64,000 nucleotides of DNA from the NCBI RefSeq assembly GCF_900101045.1, contig NZ_FNFN01000005.1:496001-560000 (forward strand), read 5' to 3'. A program made the position numbers and the translations under genes. A model generated the notes under the pieces. It was not told where the DNA came from and did no database searches. It saw only the letters and a program-made list of their open reading frames with translations. This DNA comes from Nocardioides sp. YR527. GTDB taxonomy: Bacteria; Actinomycetota; Actinomycetes; Propionibacteriales; Nocardioidaceae. Of this stretch, positions 1-8,370 are shown piece after piece (position 1 is the stretch's first letter; the number at the start of each line of letters is the position of its first letter).

Positions 1-872
1 CCTCCCAGACCTACGTCGCCGTCGAGCCCGACGGCCTCGACCCCAACGATCTCCGGATCAAGAAGGGCGACGAGGCGGTCCGCGATCTTCTCGCCAACCG
101 CGTCCCGCTCTACGAGTTCGTGCTGCGCAACGTCGCCTCGAAGTTCGACCTGGACCGTGCCGACGGTCGTATCGACGCCCTCCGTGAGGCTGCGCCCTTG
201 GTGGCCTCCGTGCGTGACGAGTCCAAGAAGATGGGCTTCACCCGGGACCTGGCACGCTTCCTCGGCGTCGATCCCGACGAGGCGGCCCGAGAGGTACGCC
301 GCGCCGCCGGCCGCCCCGCACCGTCGGTTGCTCCGTCCCGGCGCGAGGCGGCTGCCTCTCCCGAGGCGCCTGCCGCGCCGCAGCGCCCGCCCATGCCCCA
401 CCCGCGCGAGCCGCGCTTCACGGTCGAGCGCGAGACCCTGAAGCTCTTCGTGCAGCACCCCGTCGCGCTGGGGCGCACCACCGGCGAGATCACCCCCGAG
501 GCCTTCACCCACCCCCTCTACCGAGCGCTGTGGGAGATCATCGCCGGCCTCGGTGGTCCCGGCGCCGGCACCGGCGACGCCAACTGGGCCCAGAAGCTCG
601 GGGCCGCCGCCTCCGACCCGCTCGTCAGCCGCATCCTCGCCGAGCTCGCCGTGGAGTCGATCCCGTCCGCGAAGGAGCCCGATTCGGCGTACGTCCTGCA
701 GTACGTCGTACGCCTCCTCGAGCTCCTCGACCAGCGCCGCATCGCCGAGGTGAAGAGCCGTCTGCAGCGCTCCGACGCGGCCGCCGACCCCGAGGCGTAC
801 AACCGTCTTTTCGCTCAGCTCGCCGCCCTCGAACAGCACCGCCGCGGCCTCCGCAACCTCGTCGCCGAGTGA
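1..872 (+). CDS. dnaG: DNA primase DnaG, C-terminal part (5' end outside window)
   Basis: The frame is open from the left edge (first whole codon at position 3) to the TGA at 870-872, giving about 290 residues. The early part reads RIKKGDEAVRDLL and LYEFVLRNVASKFDLD, which matches the end of the bacterial primase TOPRIM/RNA-polymerase core. A Pro/Ala-rich linker follows, then a C-terminal helical domain starting near LKLFVQHPVALGR that in the family contacts the replicative helicase DnaB. The product makes RNA primers for DNA replication. The N-terminal zinc-binding domain lies outside the window, so completeness cannot be judged. tRNA-Asn follows 66 bases downstream on the same strand. Confidence 0.9.
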   Translation, partial: SQTYVAVEPDGLDPNDLRIKKGDEAVRDLLANRVPLYEFVLRNVASKFDLDRADGRIDALREAAPLVASVRDESKKMGFTRDLARFLGVDPDEAAREVRRAAGRPAPSVAPSRREAAASPEAPAAPQRPPMPHPREPRFTVERETLKLFVQHPVALGRTTGEITPEAFTHPLYRALWEIIAGLGGPGAGTGDANWAQKLGAAASDPLVSRILAELAVESIPSAKEPDSAYVLQYVVRLLELLDQRRIAEVKSRLQRSDAAADPEAYNRLFAQLAALEQHRRGLRNLVAE

Positions 873-938
873 CGGCCTGCCGATTTCCGATCGCCGCCGC
901 CGGGTTGCTAAGGTTTCACCCGCGCCGCAAGGTGCAAT

Positions 939-1011
939 TCCCCTGTAGCTCAATTGGCAGAGCATTCGGCTGTTAACCGGAGGGTTGTTGGTTCGAGTCC
1001 AACCGGGGGAG
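939..1011 (+). tRNA. tRNA-Asn (anticodon GTT)
   Basis: A complete 73-nt cloverleaf is visible. The acceptor arm TCCCCTG (939-945) pairs with CGGGGGA (1004-1010, one T-G pair), with discriminator G1011. The D-arm is GCTC/GAGC. The anticodon stem TTCGG/CCGGA carries the loop CTGTTAA with GTT at 972-974. The T-arm is GTTGG/CCAAC with loop TTCGAGT. CCA is not encoded in full. A strong hairpin terminator begins 7 bases after the end. Confidence 0.97.
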
Positions 1012-1017
1012 CAAGAA

Positions 1018-1055
1018 AACTCAGCCTGACCTGCGGAGACGGGTCAGGCTGAGTT
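1018..1055 (+). terminator. Rho-independent terminator after tRNA-Asn
   Basis: A 14-bp perfect inverted repeat (AACTCAGCCTGACC at 1018-1031, GGTCAGGCTGAGTT at 1042-1055) has a 10-nt loop and is followed by CGTTTTC. It is placed directly after the tRNA and should end its transcript. Confidence 0.9.
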
Positions 1056-1069
1056 CGTTTTCAGGCGCC

Positions 1070-1335
1070 GTCATGGAGTCCTGGTGTCCTGCCGGCCGAG
1101 GTGGGCGTGGCCGAGGTCGGCAGGGTGTGCGTGTGGGCCGCTGCTGCTGTGCCCGAGCCGACGACAAGGCCAGGTCGGGCTTGGGAACGGCGACCTGCTT
1201 CTCAACCGCGACGAAGGCGATTCCCGATACCACGGACACGGCCAGGCACCCGAGCGTGGCCAACGATGCCCACCCCAGTCGCTGCCTTCGCTGAACGCCA
1301 GGATGATCGGGGCCGAGAGCGGCGGCATCAGCCCT
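1070..1335 (-). pseudogene. Decayed remnant of a DHA2-type MFS efflux gene
   Basis: This stretch is a shortened copy of the intact MFS gene at 18734-20233, on the same strand. Positions about 1070-1170 match that gene's 3' end (near 18725-18830). Positions about 1170-1335 match its interior (near 19455-19610). Some 600 bases between these are missing, and small indels shift the frame: the residues ATLGCLAVSVVSG and FAFVAVEK-like are read in one frame and the C-terminal residues in another. No usable start or stop remains. It fills the gap of about 345 bases between the tRNA terminator and the next gene. Alignment was by eye. Confidence 0.8.
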
Positions 1336-1400
1336 CGTGATTCTGGTCGAGCTGACGGCGGGCTGCCCACTTCGTCCAGGTTGTCACGACGTGGCGCTGG

Positions 1401-1880
1401 CTACATCTTCTCAGAGCCAGACCTGATCGCGTCCCGTATCCGTGGGTAGGTGCCGCATCGGCAGATGTTGCGGAGCGTGTCCAGGTCCGCGTCGGAGATC
1501 GCCCGGCCCTCCTCCTTGACCCGACGGACCAGGTCGACCGCGGCCATGATCTGACCGGGTTGACAGTAGCCACATTGGGCGACGTCGTGTTCGATCCAGG
1601 CGTCCTGCATCGGGTGCAGACCGTCGCCTTCGACGGTGTCGGCGAGGCCCTCGATCGTGGTGACTTCGTCCTCGGGCCTGAGGTCACCGACCGGGACCGC
1701 ACACGGATTGAACGCTTTGCCGTTGATGTGGCTGGTGCACGCTTTGCATACGTTGATGCCGCAGCCGTACTTCGGGCCGCGGACGCCGAGGATGTCGCGT
1801 AGCACCCAGAGCAGCCGAACATCGTTCTCGACATCGACGCGCACCGTCTCGCCGTTGACTCGGAAGGTGTGTGTGGGCAC
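1401..1880 (-). CDS. Isoquinoline 1-oxidoreductase-like [2Fe-2S] subunit
   Basis: This 159-residue protein is the iron-sulfur electron-transfer subunit of a xanthine-dehydrogenase-family molybdenum hydroxylase. Cys40, Cys45, Cys48 and Cys60 form the plant-ferredoxin-type cluster (YGCGINVCKACTS). Cys103, Cys106, Cys140 and Cys142 (AQCGYCQPGQ and NICRCGTY) form the second. The GTG start at 1880 is chosen because AAGGAG lies 6 bases upstream; longer frames upstream run into the partner gene. It follows the large molybdopterin subunit by 19 bases, so the two are co-transcribed. The family hydroxylates N-heterocycles or aldehydes; the substrate here is unknown. Confidence 0.9.
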   Translation of the reverse strand: MPTHTFRVNGETVRVDVENDVRLLWVLRDILGVRGPKYGCGINVCKACTSHINGKAFNPCAVPVGDLRPEDEVTTIEGLADTVEGDGLHPMQDAWIEHDVAQCGYCQPGQIMAAVDLVRRVKEEGRAISDADLDTLRNICRCGTYPRIRDAIRSGSEKM

Positions 1881-1899
1881 GTTGTTCTCCTTCAGCTCG

Positions 1900-4224
1900 T
1901 CACTTGACGTGGTCGAGACCACTGGTCGGTGACGGCGGGACAGGTGGGTTGTACGGGTACGGCTCGTAGTGCAACGGCGCGCTGTGGTTGACGGGGAAGT
2001 GTGTCGGCATGTTTCCGGTTGCCGCCCAGTAGGCGTTCGCGACCGCGGCCGCTGCGGCCGGCACCCCGAACTCGCCCGCACCGCCGGGTTCCTCGATGCC
2101 TGAGTCGACGAGGTGGATCTCGATGTCGAACGGGACGTTCCATTGCCGGGTATAGGCGTAGTTGTCCCAGCTGGCCTCGAGAAAGTTGCCGTCCTTCAGA
2201 TGGAGGCTGGACGTGAGCACGATCGCGATCGCGTCCATGATGCCTCCCATCATCTGGGCTTTCAGGCCGCTCCGGTTGATCACGAGCCCGACGTCGACGG
2301 CGAAGACGACCTTGGTGACGCGTGGTCCGGTCACCGCTTTGCGTACATCGCGGTTGACGGTGGCCGGGCTGGCGTCGATCTCGACCAAGCAGGCGGAATG
2401 GCCGTGGTACTCGGAGTGGATGCCCAGACCCTGGCCGTGGTGGCGCGGCATCGACCGCCCCCATCTACCAGCCTCGGCGACCCTGTCGAGCACGGTTCGG
2501 AGCCGGTCGTTGCGGATGTGGCCGCGTCGGAACTGGTAGGGGTCCTTGCCGATCGTCCGGGCTATCTTGTCCACGGTGAGCTCGCGCGCGACCGCGACGT
2601 TGGGTGAATAGATGTTGCGCATCGCGCCGGTGTTGAGCTTCCGGTCGGTGAGCTCGTCGAGCAGGGATGTCGTCGCACCGAAGTTGTAGTGGGCTCCTGT
2701 GGTCAGCAGGTAGATGAACTGCGAGATGCTGTAGTCGCCGACCGGGAGCTTCGCGGCGGACGCGGTGATGATGTCACCGAACCCGTGGCCGAAGTCGGTA
2801 CGTCCGCTGGTGTGACGCTGCTCGTAGGTCAAGACATCGTTGCCGAGAACGGTCGCGCGCACTCGCGAGGTCGACATCGGGTGCACCCGGCCCTGCCGGC
2901 ATGCGTCGGCGCGATGCCACATCAGCCGTACCGGTGCACCCATCGCCTGCGAAGCGAGAGCGGCGTCCATCGCTGCGTCGGTGAAGAGGCGTCGCCCGAA
3001 GGATCCGCCGCCCTGGACGACGTGGACCGTGACCTTGTCCATGGGGAAGCCGAGGGCCTCGGCAAGCTCCTGTTGCGCGACGATCGGCACCTTGAGGCTG
3101 GCCCAGATCTCGGCCGAGCCTGTACGTACGTCTGCTACCGCGCAGTCGGGGTCGAGAGGTGCGTTGCTGGCGAACGCGAAGGTGAAGTCCGTGTCGACGG
3201 TCTTGGCGAGCAGCGGAACCTCCGGGACGGCCATCGGGATCTCGGCCTTCCGGATGCGGGCGAGGACGTCCTCGTCCGAGTCCGAGCCGATCTCTCCGGG
3301 CGCCCAGTCGACATCGAGCGCACGCACCGCGTCGATGCACTGGCCGAAGGTGCGCGCGCGGACCGCGACCCCGGTCGGGATGATCGCGACGTGGGTGACA
3401 CCAGGCATCTCGAGGACCGCGGCCTGGTTGCGTACCGAGCGCACGGTGCCCTTGATCGTAGGTGGCTTGCAGACCATCGTCGGCAGGGCGTTCGGGACCT
3501 CGATGTCCATCGCGAACTGCTTCGCACCTGTGACCGCGGCGCGAGCGTCGGTTCTCCCGACGGTGGTGCCGACAAGCTTGAGGTCTGTGGCGGGCTTGAG
3601 GTCCGCCTCCACCTCGGTGGTCTGGTCGACGGCAGCGTCCTTCGCCAGGTCGCCATACGGGATGCGGCGGCCGTCCGGGGCCACGACCGCGCCGTTGTCG
3701 GTGTGGAGAGCCGTCGGCGTGAGCCCGCCCAGCATGAGGCCGGCGGCCTCGAGCAGGGCACCGCGTGCGATGGCCGCGGCAGTCCGGATCGGGTAGTACG
3801 TCGACATGGTCGTGTTCGAGCCCCCGGTGAGCTGATTCATGACCAGTTCCGGACGAGAGTCGGCCAGGGTCACGTGTACGTCCTGCAACGGCACGTCCAG
3901 CTCATCGGCAATGATCATCGCGGTCGAGGTGACGATGCCTTGGCCGACCTCGGTGCGCGGGAGGGCGAAGTGCACCGTGCCGTCTTCGCGGATCTCCATC
4001 CAGATCAAATGGGCGGTTGGCTTCGCTGCATAGTTCTGGGAGTCGCTGAGGTCGAACACGTCCGCCGGTAGCCCCGGGGTCGGGATCGTCAACGCATGGC
4101 CCGGAACATTTGCATCCGACGCCAGTCGTACGGCCACCGCGAGGGTGGGTGCTGCGACGAGATACCCAAGGAGACGGCGTCGACCGACCTTGCGCTGTCC
4201 CAGTGCTGAGTAGTCCACGGTCAT
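1900..4224 (-). CDS. Molybdopterin-binding large subunit, isoquinoline 1-oxidoreductase/aldehyde oxidase type, Tat-exported
   Basis: 774 residues. A twin-arginine signal (GRRRLLG at 14-20, then a hydrophobic stretch) predicts export of the folded cofactor-loaded enzyme, probably with the iron-sulfur subunit as passenger. Family landmarks include RTEVGQG near residue 90, GGGSFGRR at 405-412 and GEFGVP with the presumed catalytic Glu718. These match the single-polypeptide beta subunit of IorAB-like enzymes rather than classic XdhB. The ATG at 4224 is supported by a GGAAGGA box. The gene order is beta then iron-sulfur subunit. No FAD subunit is visible, so a cytochrome or the GMC system nearby may take the electrons (inference). 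Confidence 0.9.
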   Translation of the reverse strand: MTVDYSALGQRKVGRRRLLGYLVAAPTLAVAVRLASDANVPGHALTIPTPGLPADVFDLSDSQNYAAKPTAHLIWMEIREDGTVHFALPRTEVGQGIVTSTAMIIADELDVPLQDVHVTLADSRPELVMNQLTGGSNTTMSTYYPIRTAAAIARGALLEAAGLMLGGLTPTALHTDNGAVVAPDGRRIPYGDLAKDAAVDQTTEVEADLKPATDLKLVGTTVGRTDARAAVTGAKQFAMDIEVPNALPTMVCKPPTIKGTVRSVRNQAAVLEMPGVTHVAIIPTGVAVRARTFGQCIDAVRALDVDWAPGEIGSDSDEDVLARIRKAEIPMAVPEVPLLAKTVDTDFTFAFASNAPLDPDCAVADVRTGSAEIWASLKVPIVAQQELAEALGFPMDKVTVHVVQGGGSFGRRLFTDAAMDAALASQAMGAPVRLMWHRADACRQGRVHPMSTSRVRATVLGNDVLTYEQRHTSGRTDFGHGFGDIITASAAKLPVGDYSISQFIYLLTTGAHYNFGATTSLLDELTDRKLNTGAMRNIYSPNVAVARELTVDKIARTIGKDPYQFRRGHIRNDRLRTVLDRVAEAGRWGRSMPRHHGQGLGIHSEYHGHSACLVEIDASPATVNRDVRKAVTGPRVTKVVFAVDVGLVINRSGLKAQMMGGIMDAIAIVLTSSLHLKDGNFLEASWDNYAYTRQWNVPFDIEIHLVDSGIEEPGGAGEFGVPAAAAAVANAYWAATGNMPTHFPVNHSAPLHYEPYPYNPPVPPSPTSGLDHVK

Positions 4225-4386
4225 GTGTTGTCCTTCCGATCAGGCAACACATGGTTGGCGTTCGGCCTGCTCGGCGCTATGTGCAGGTGCCCAATATCCG
4301 AGGATGAACTCGCGGCGAACGCACAATGCGGGGCTCTCGAGGCCGGGTGATCATGAGCCACCAATGACCCCGACCCAGGAGGGCAA

Positions 4387-5274
4387 ATGCAGACCCCGCC
4401 TCCGCACAGCCGGCGTGCGTTCCTAGCGCGCCTCGGCATTCTCGGAGCCCTCGGCGGCGCTTCGGCGCTGGCTCCCGGACTACTGGGCTCTACAGCGTCC
4501 GGACTTACGACGAGCTCTATCGATGACCAGGTCTCGAAGATGCTGGCAAAGCTGGCCCGAGACACCCTGAACGGCCTGGTGGTGTTCGTGGTGCCCGGTC
4601 AAGACGCCTACTCACGAGCCCAGGGAACCCCTCGCGCTGAGGCAGGTGCCATCGAAGCGGATGCGGCTGCATTCTTGATCGAGGCCTTGGACAACTTCGT
4701 GCCGTTCCCTGACCAGATCGTCACGCCGGTCGCGTCCGCTCTGGCGACAGGCCTGGCCGACGTGCCCCTGCCGCTGGGTGATCTGCCCCAGCTTCCCCTG
4801 ACCCAGCTCATCCAGCTCGACGACGCCGTTCGTCGACTGCTGCGCAACGACTCGACGATTCCGCTCTCCATCGTTGTGGCCCTCCTGCTCAACACCATGG
4901 CGACCAGAGTGAACCCGTTGTCGACCAACGGGGTGTTCCTGTCGCCGTTCGCCCGTCTCTCCTTCGAGGAGAAGGCAAAGGCGTTCGCCCTCCTCGAAGA
5001 AGGTGACGCGGCCCTGATCTCCACCATCGACGATCAGCTGCCGCAACCGCTGCGGGGCACCGCGTCGGGCATCTTGGAGTTCATCGCCGGTGCTCTGCTC
5101 GAGTTCTCGGCGTTCGGAGCCTTCTCGGAATGGTCGACCTTCGACAAGGAGAAGCTCTGGGTCACCGAGACCCCGGTCGGGTGGAAGCTCGCCGGCTACG
5201 ACCCTGGCGGGATGAACGGCTGGGACGACTTCAAGGGTTACTACCAGGGACGGGAAGAGGTGAGCTCGCGATGA
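4387..5274 (+). CDS. Tat-signal protein, gluconate 2-dehydrogenase subunit 3-like (tentative)
   Basis: 295 residues with an N-terminal twin-arginine signal (SRRAFLARLG at about 8-17 followed by an Ala/Leu-rich stretch). The rest is helical and lacks catalytic motifs I can name. Its 3' end overlaps the next gene as ATGA, and that gene encodes a GMC flavoprotein. The arrangement resembles gluconate/fructose dehydrogenase complexes, where a small Tat-exported subunit carries the flavoprotein out of the cell by hitch-hiking. The role is therefore inferred from context and size. Start: ATG at 4387 with GGAGGG 3 bases upstream. The 162-base gap before it is divergent from the molybdenum enzyme and should hold both promoters. 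Confidence 0.65.
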   Translation: MQTPPPHSRRAFLARLGILGALGGASALAPGLLGSTASGLTTSSIDDQVSKMLAKLARDTLNGLVVFVVPGQDAYSRAQGTPRAEAGAIEADAAAFLIEALDNFVPFPDQIVTPVASALATGLADVPLPLGDLPQLPLTQLIQLDDAVRRLLRNDSTIPLSIVVALLLNTMATRVNPLSTNGVFLSPFARLSFEEKAKAFALLEEGDAALISTIDDQLPQPLRGTASGILEFIAGALLEFSAFGAFSEWSTFDKEKLWVTETPVGWKLAGYDPGGMNGWDDFKGYYQGREEVSSR

Positions 5275-7040
5275 GTCGCGACGTCATCGTCATCGGAGCA
5301 GGCGCGGGCGGCCCGGTCGTCGCCAAGGAACTGGCGGCTCACGGGCTCGACGTGCTCATGATCGAGGGAGGTCCGCGGCACGCCAAGCCCGAGGAGCAGT
5401 GGAGTCGGCTCGAGAACGACTCCAACAACCCGCTCAACGGCTATTTCCGGGTCGGGCCCGAGGATCGCAGCAAGCCGGCGTTCTACCGGGAGTTCCCGCA
5501 GAACGGCTTCCTGTGGCAGCTGAGCGGAGTAGGTGGCACCACGCAGCACTACTTCGGCAACAACCCGCGCGCCTACCCCGGCGTCTTCGCCGGTTACGAC
5601 GGCCCCGACAAGAGCCTCTACGACGTCCAGCACCTCTTTCCGTTCTCCTATGACGAGTTCGTGCCGTACTACGAGTGGGTGGAGCAGACCCTGCCGGTGC
5701 ACACGGCGCCGATGGGCACCAAGGAGGAGATCTACTTCCGCGGGTGCGAGACGCTCGGCATCCCGGTTCAGACCACCAAGACCACGCTCGGCCCGTCGTA
5801 CCGCCCCCAGGAGAATGCGATCCTCCCGCCGGGTGGGCAAGCAGGTCGCACGACCGACCTCGAGCTGCTGACGTACCCGACCTCCAGCGGGTGCACCATG
5901 TGCGGCCACTGCTTCAACGGCTGCGTGCTCCCGGACAAGTCGCCACGTAACCTGCGCGCCAAGCGGTCGACCGACAACAGCTACGTGCCGATGGCGCTCA
6001 CTGCCGAGGCATGGTCCGACGGCGGTCGCGCCGTCACGTTGATCACCGACGCGATGGTGACGAAGATCCGCACGGAGAACGGGGAAGCGCGAGGCGTCTC
6101 CTGGATCGACAACGCCACTGGCATGGTGCACTCCGAGGACGCCGCCGTGGTCGTCATGTGCGGCGGTGCGATCGAGAGCCCACGACTGTGGTTCAACTCC
6201 GGCCTTCCGAATCCGAACGACTGGGTGGGTCGCGGCTTCACCGACCACTGGCTCGACTGGACCTTCGGTCTGATGGACGAGGACTGTGGCAGCTCCCGCG
6301 GCCAGGCGTCGGGGGCTCGCACGGACTATCCGGGCTATGGAATGCTCATGAACGTCGGTCTGATGCCGGCGCTCGAGGCGTTCACGATGACGTTCTCCGA
6401 CAGCGGCATCCGCGGTCAGTACACCAACGGTCGCGGAATGACCGGTCCGTGGGACGGGCCCACCGGTCGCCTCGTGGGACCGGAGCTCAAGGACGTCATG
6501 CAGCACGGCCTCGATCGGATCCTGAACGTCATCAGCGTCGTCGACGACGACGTGACTCCCGACAATCGCGTGATGCTGTCGGCGATGCCGGCCGACGAGG
6601 CCGGGCCGGTGCCGAAGGTGCGGTTCCTCAATCGTGGGCGTACGCCGCGAAGCACCCGCAACCGTGAGTTCCTGGCACGCCGCGCGGTCGAGCTGCTGCG
6701 CGGCGCCGGGGCGAAGAAGGTGCACCGTATCGACTGGCCCGCACTGCCACTGCACGTGCACTCGACGATGCGGATGGGTATCTCCGACTCGAACTCGGTG
6801 GTCGACCAGAGCGGTGAGACCAGGGCGGTGAAGCGGCTGTTCATCGGGGACAACTCGGTGCTGCCCAACTCAGTCGGCGGTCCGAATCCCACGATCACCA
6901 CTCAGGCGCTGGCAACCCGGACCTCGGAGCACATCGCTCGGCGGTACTTCGGGATCGACCCATGGGTACGCGACGGGTCCTCGCTGGTCGTCTCCACGGA
7001 TCGGCGAATCTCTGACAGGCTCGCCGAGCTGGACCTCTGA
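5271..7040 (+). CDS. GMC-family FAD oxidoreductase (gluconate-dehydrogenase-like)
   Basis: 589 residues. The N-terminal FAD-binding fold reads IVIGAGAGG (GxGxxG at 9-14). A Cys-rich insertion has Cys208, Cys211, Cys214 and Cys218 (GCTMCGHCFNGC). The C-terminal GMC domain has LHVHSTMRMG and ends with GDNSVLPNSVGGPNPTITTQ, carrying the usual catalytic His and Asn positions. The family oxidises primary or secondary alcohols and sugars. The ATG at 5271 overlaps the previous stop, so the two proteins are probably made together and act as a complex. It has no signal of its own, consistent with export on the Tat partner. It ends 32 bases from a convergent PucR gene. Confidence 0.88.
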   Translation: MSRDVIVIGAGAGGPVVAKELAAHGLDVLMIEGGPRHAKPEEQWSRLENDSNNPLNGYFRVGPEDRSKPAFYREFPQNGFLWQLSGVGGTTQHYFGNNPRAYPGVFAGYDGPDKSLYDVQHLFPFSYDEFVPYYEWVEQTLPVHTAPMGTKEEIYFRGCETLGIPVQTTKTTLGPSYRPQENAILPPGGQAGRTTDLELLTYPTSSGCTMCGHCFNGCVLPDKSPRNLRAKRSTDNSYVPMALTAEAWSDGGRAVTLITDAMVTKIRTENGEARGVSWIDNATGMVHSEDAAVVVMCGGAIESPRLWFNSGLPNPNDWVGRGFTDHWLDWTFGLMDEDCGSSRGQASGARTDYPGYGMLMNVGLMPALEAFTMTFSDSGIRGQYTNGRGMTGPWDGPTGRLVGPELKDVMQHGLDRILNVISVVDDDVTPDNRVMLSAMPADEAGPVPKVRFLNRGRTPRSTRNREFLARRAVELLRGAGAKKVHRIDWPALPLHVHSTMRMGISDSNSVVDQSGETRAVKRLFIGDNSVLPNSVGGPNPTITTQALATRTSEHIARRYFGIDPWVRDGSSLVVSTDRRISDRLAELDL

Positions 7041-7072
7041 TACTCGCAAGTCGCCCTTGCCAACGGACCACG

Positions 7073-8305
7073 TCAATCTGCAGGCGGTCCGAACAGAGCC
7101 ACGTACCGTAGTGCGATGTCGATCTTCGCCGTGCGTTCCGTGAGCGAGTGGCCGATGAGCTCCTCGGCTCGGCTCAGCCGGTAACGGACGGTGTTGCGGT
7201 GGATGAACAGGTGCCGCGCGGTCTTCTCGACGTTGAAACCGTTGTCGAAGTGGGTGAGCACGGTGTGCCGCACCTGAGCGAGGTTCTTGTCCGGAGCGCC
7301 GAGATCTCCGATCTCACGTTCGACCATCCTGCGGACCAGTTGGGGACTCTCGGAAACCAAGCACAGAAGCTCGATGTGGCTGTAGTCGACGACCGGGGGA
7401 GAGGGGGTGGCGTCAAGACCGACTCGCTGCGCTGCCTTTGCTTCGCTGTGGCCGCTGCGGAAGCCAGCCGGTCCGGGAGAAGGGACTCCGAAGGCGAGGT
7501 GTGCCTGGGACTCTTCGAGGATGCCCGCCAGCTCGAAGAGAGAACCGAGATCGGGTCGCGCCGGCGTCGCCGCCCAGAAGCAGAGCTCGCTACCCGACGT
7601 CAGCAGGGTGAGTGGTCGAGGTGCCCGAATTCTCCGAGCGAGCTGACCAGCGACGTTCTGCAGCCGTCTGGCGGCGTCGGCGGAATCGGTGGCGGTTGTC
7701 CATACGACGCCCGCGGTTTGCCAATGGGCCAAGGCATGCGAAAGCTCGGCAGAGGCGTGATCGACACGGATCGCCGCTCCTTGGAGGATGTCTTCGATGA
7801 GGCGTGTGCGCCGGATCAACGCACCTTCGTTCATGTGGGAGCGCTCCTCGTAGAACGTCTCGATCAGTGCCTCGACGGAGTCGTTCATCCAGCGCTCGGC
7901 CCTGGTCCAGAGAAACCTCAGCACCTCATCGGCCCGCGGACCGCTCTCGCCGATCGTGTCCGAGACGTCGGTGAAGAACTCGAAAACCGCCTGATGGGCG
8001 GCGCGGTAGACCTTGAGCAGCACTCCGAGGTCCATGCCCCGCCGAGCCAGCGACCGGGCGAGGTCGGCAGCGGCCGGCGGGAGCATCAACGTGTGGTCGA
8101 TCGACAGCGTCAGAACGAACGCCCTCCACTGAGCGCGGGTGCTTCCATGGAGGTCGTCGATCAGCATCGGGTCTGACGAGATCTCGGGAATCTGGCTGGT
8201 GATCCGGGAGTCGACTCGAGCAACGAACTCTTCGGACATCGGCGGCACGACGGCTCGCTCCGAGAAGTTGCGGAGCCACTCACCGAGCGGCTCAGACGTC
8301 GTCAT
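7073..8305 (-). CDS. PucR-family transcriptional regulator (first copy)
   Basis: About 410 residues. The C-terminal part contains the PucR helix-turn-helix: NVEKTARHLFIHRNTVRYRL followed by RAEELIG. The rest matches the long N-terminal sensor region of the family. PucR proteins usually activate nearby catabolic genes. The ATG at 8305 is preferred over ATG 8314 and TTG 8320 because GAGG lies about 9 bases before it; this is not decisive. A second PucR gene of similar length and order lies at 9962-11206, and the acyl-CoA ligase sits between them on the same strand. Confidence 0.88.
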   Translation of the reverse strand: MTTSEPLGEWLRNFSERAVVPPMSEEFVARVDSRITSQIPEISSDPMLIDDLHGSTRAQWRAFVLTLSIDHTLMLPPAAADLARSLARRGMDLGVLLKVYRAAHQAVFEFFTDVSDTIGESGPRADEVLRFLWTRAERWMNDSVEALIETFYEERSHMNEGALIRRTRLIEDILQGAAIRVDHASAELSHALAHWQTAGVVWTTATDSADAARRLQNVAGQLARRIRAPRPLTLLTSGSELCFWAATPARPDLGSLFELAGILEESQAHLAFGVPSPGPAGFRSGHSEAKAAQRVGLDATPSPPVVDYSHIELLCLVSESPQLVRRMVEREIGDLGAPDKNLAQVRHTVLTHFDNGFNVEKTARHLFIHRNTVRYRLSRAEELIGHSLTERTAKIDIALRYVALFGPPAD

Positions 8306-8370
8306 GCCTTGCATCCTCAACTTTCAGGAAGTGTGGGGCACGTCATTTCAAACTGGTCATGGCCCGGGGC

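Noticed and set aside
1018..1055. Attenuator or riboswitch after the tRNA
   Set aside because: A simple perfect stem with a T-rich tail directly after the tRNA is fully explained as a terminator.
939..1400. tRNA-Asn as the attachment site of a genomic island
   Set aside because: No integrase, no repeated tRNA 3' end and no phage genes are seen in the window; the adjacent remnant is a transporter gene.
2689..4071. Plus-strand open frame of about 460 codons
   Set aside because: Opposite the molybdenum enzyme gene, with Arg/Gly/Asp-rich composition and no domain.
5241..6761. Minus-strand open frame of about 506 codons
   Set aside because: Opposite the GMC flavoprotein gene; no motif and no ribosome site.
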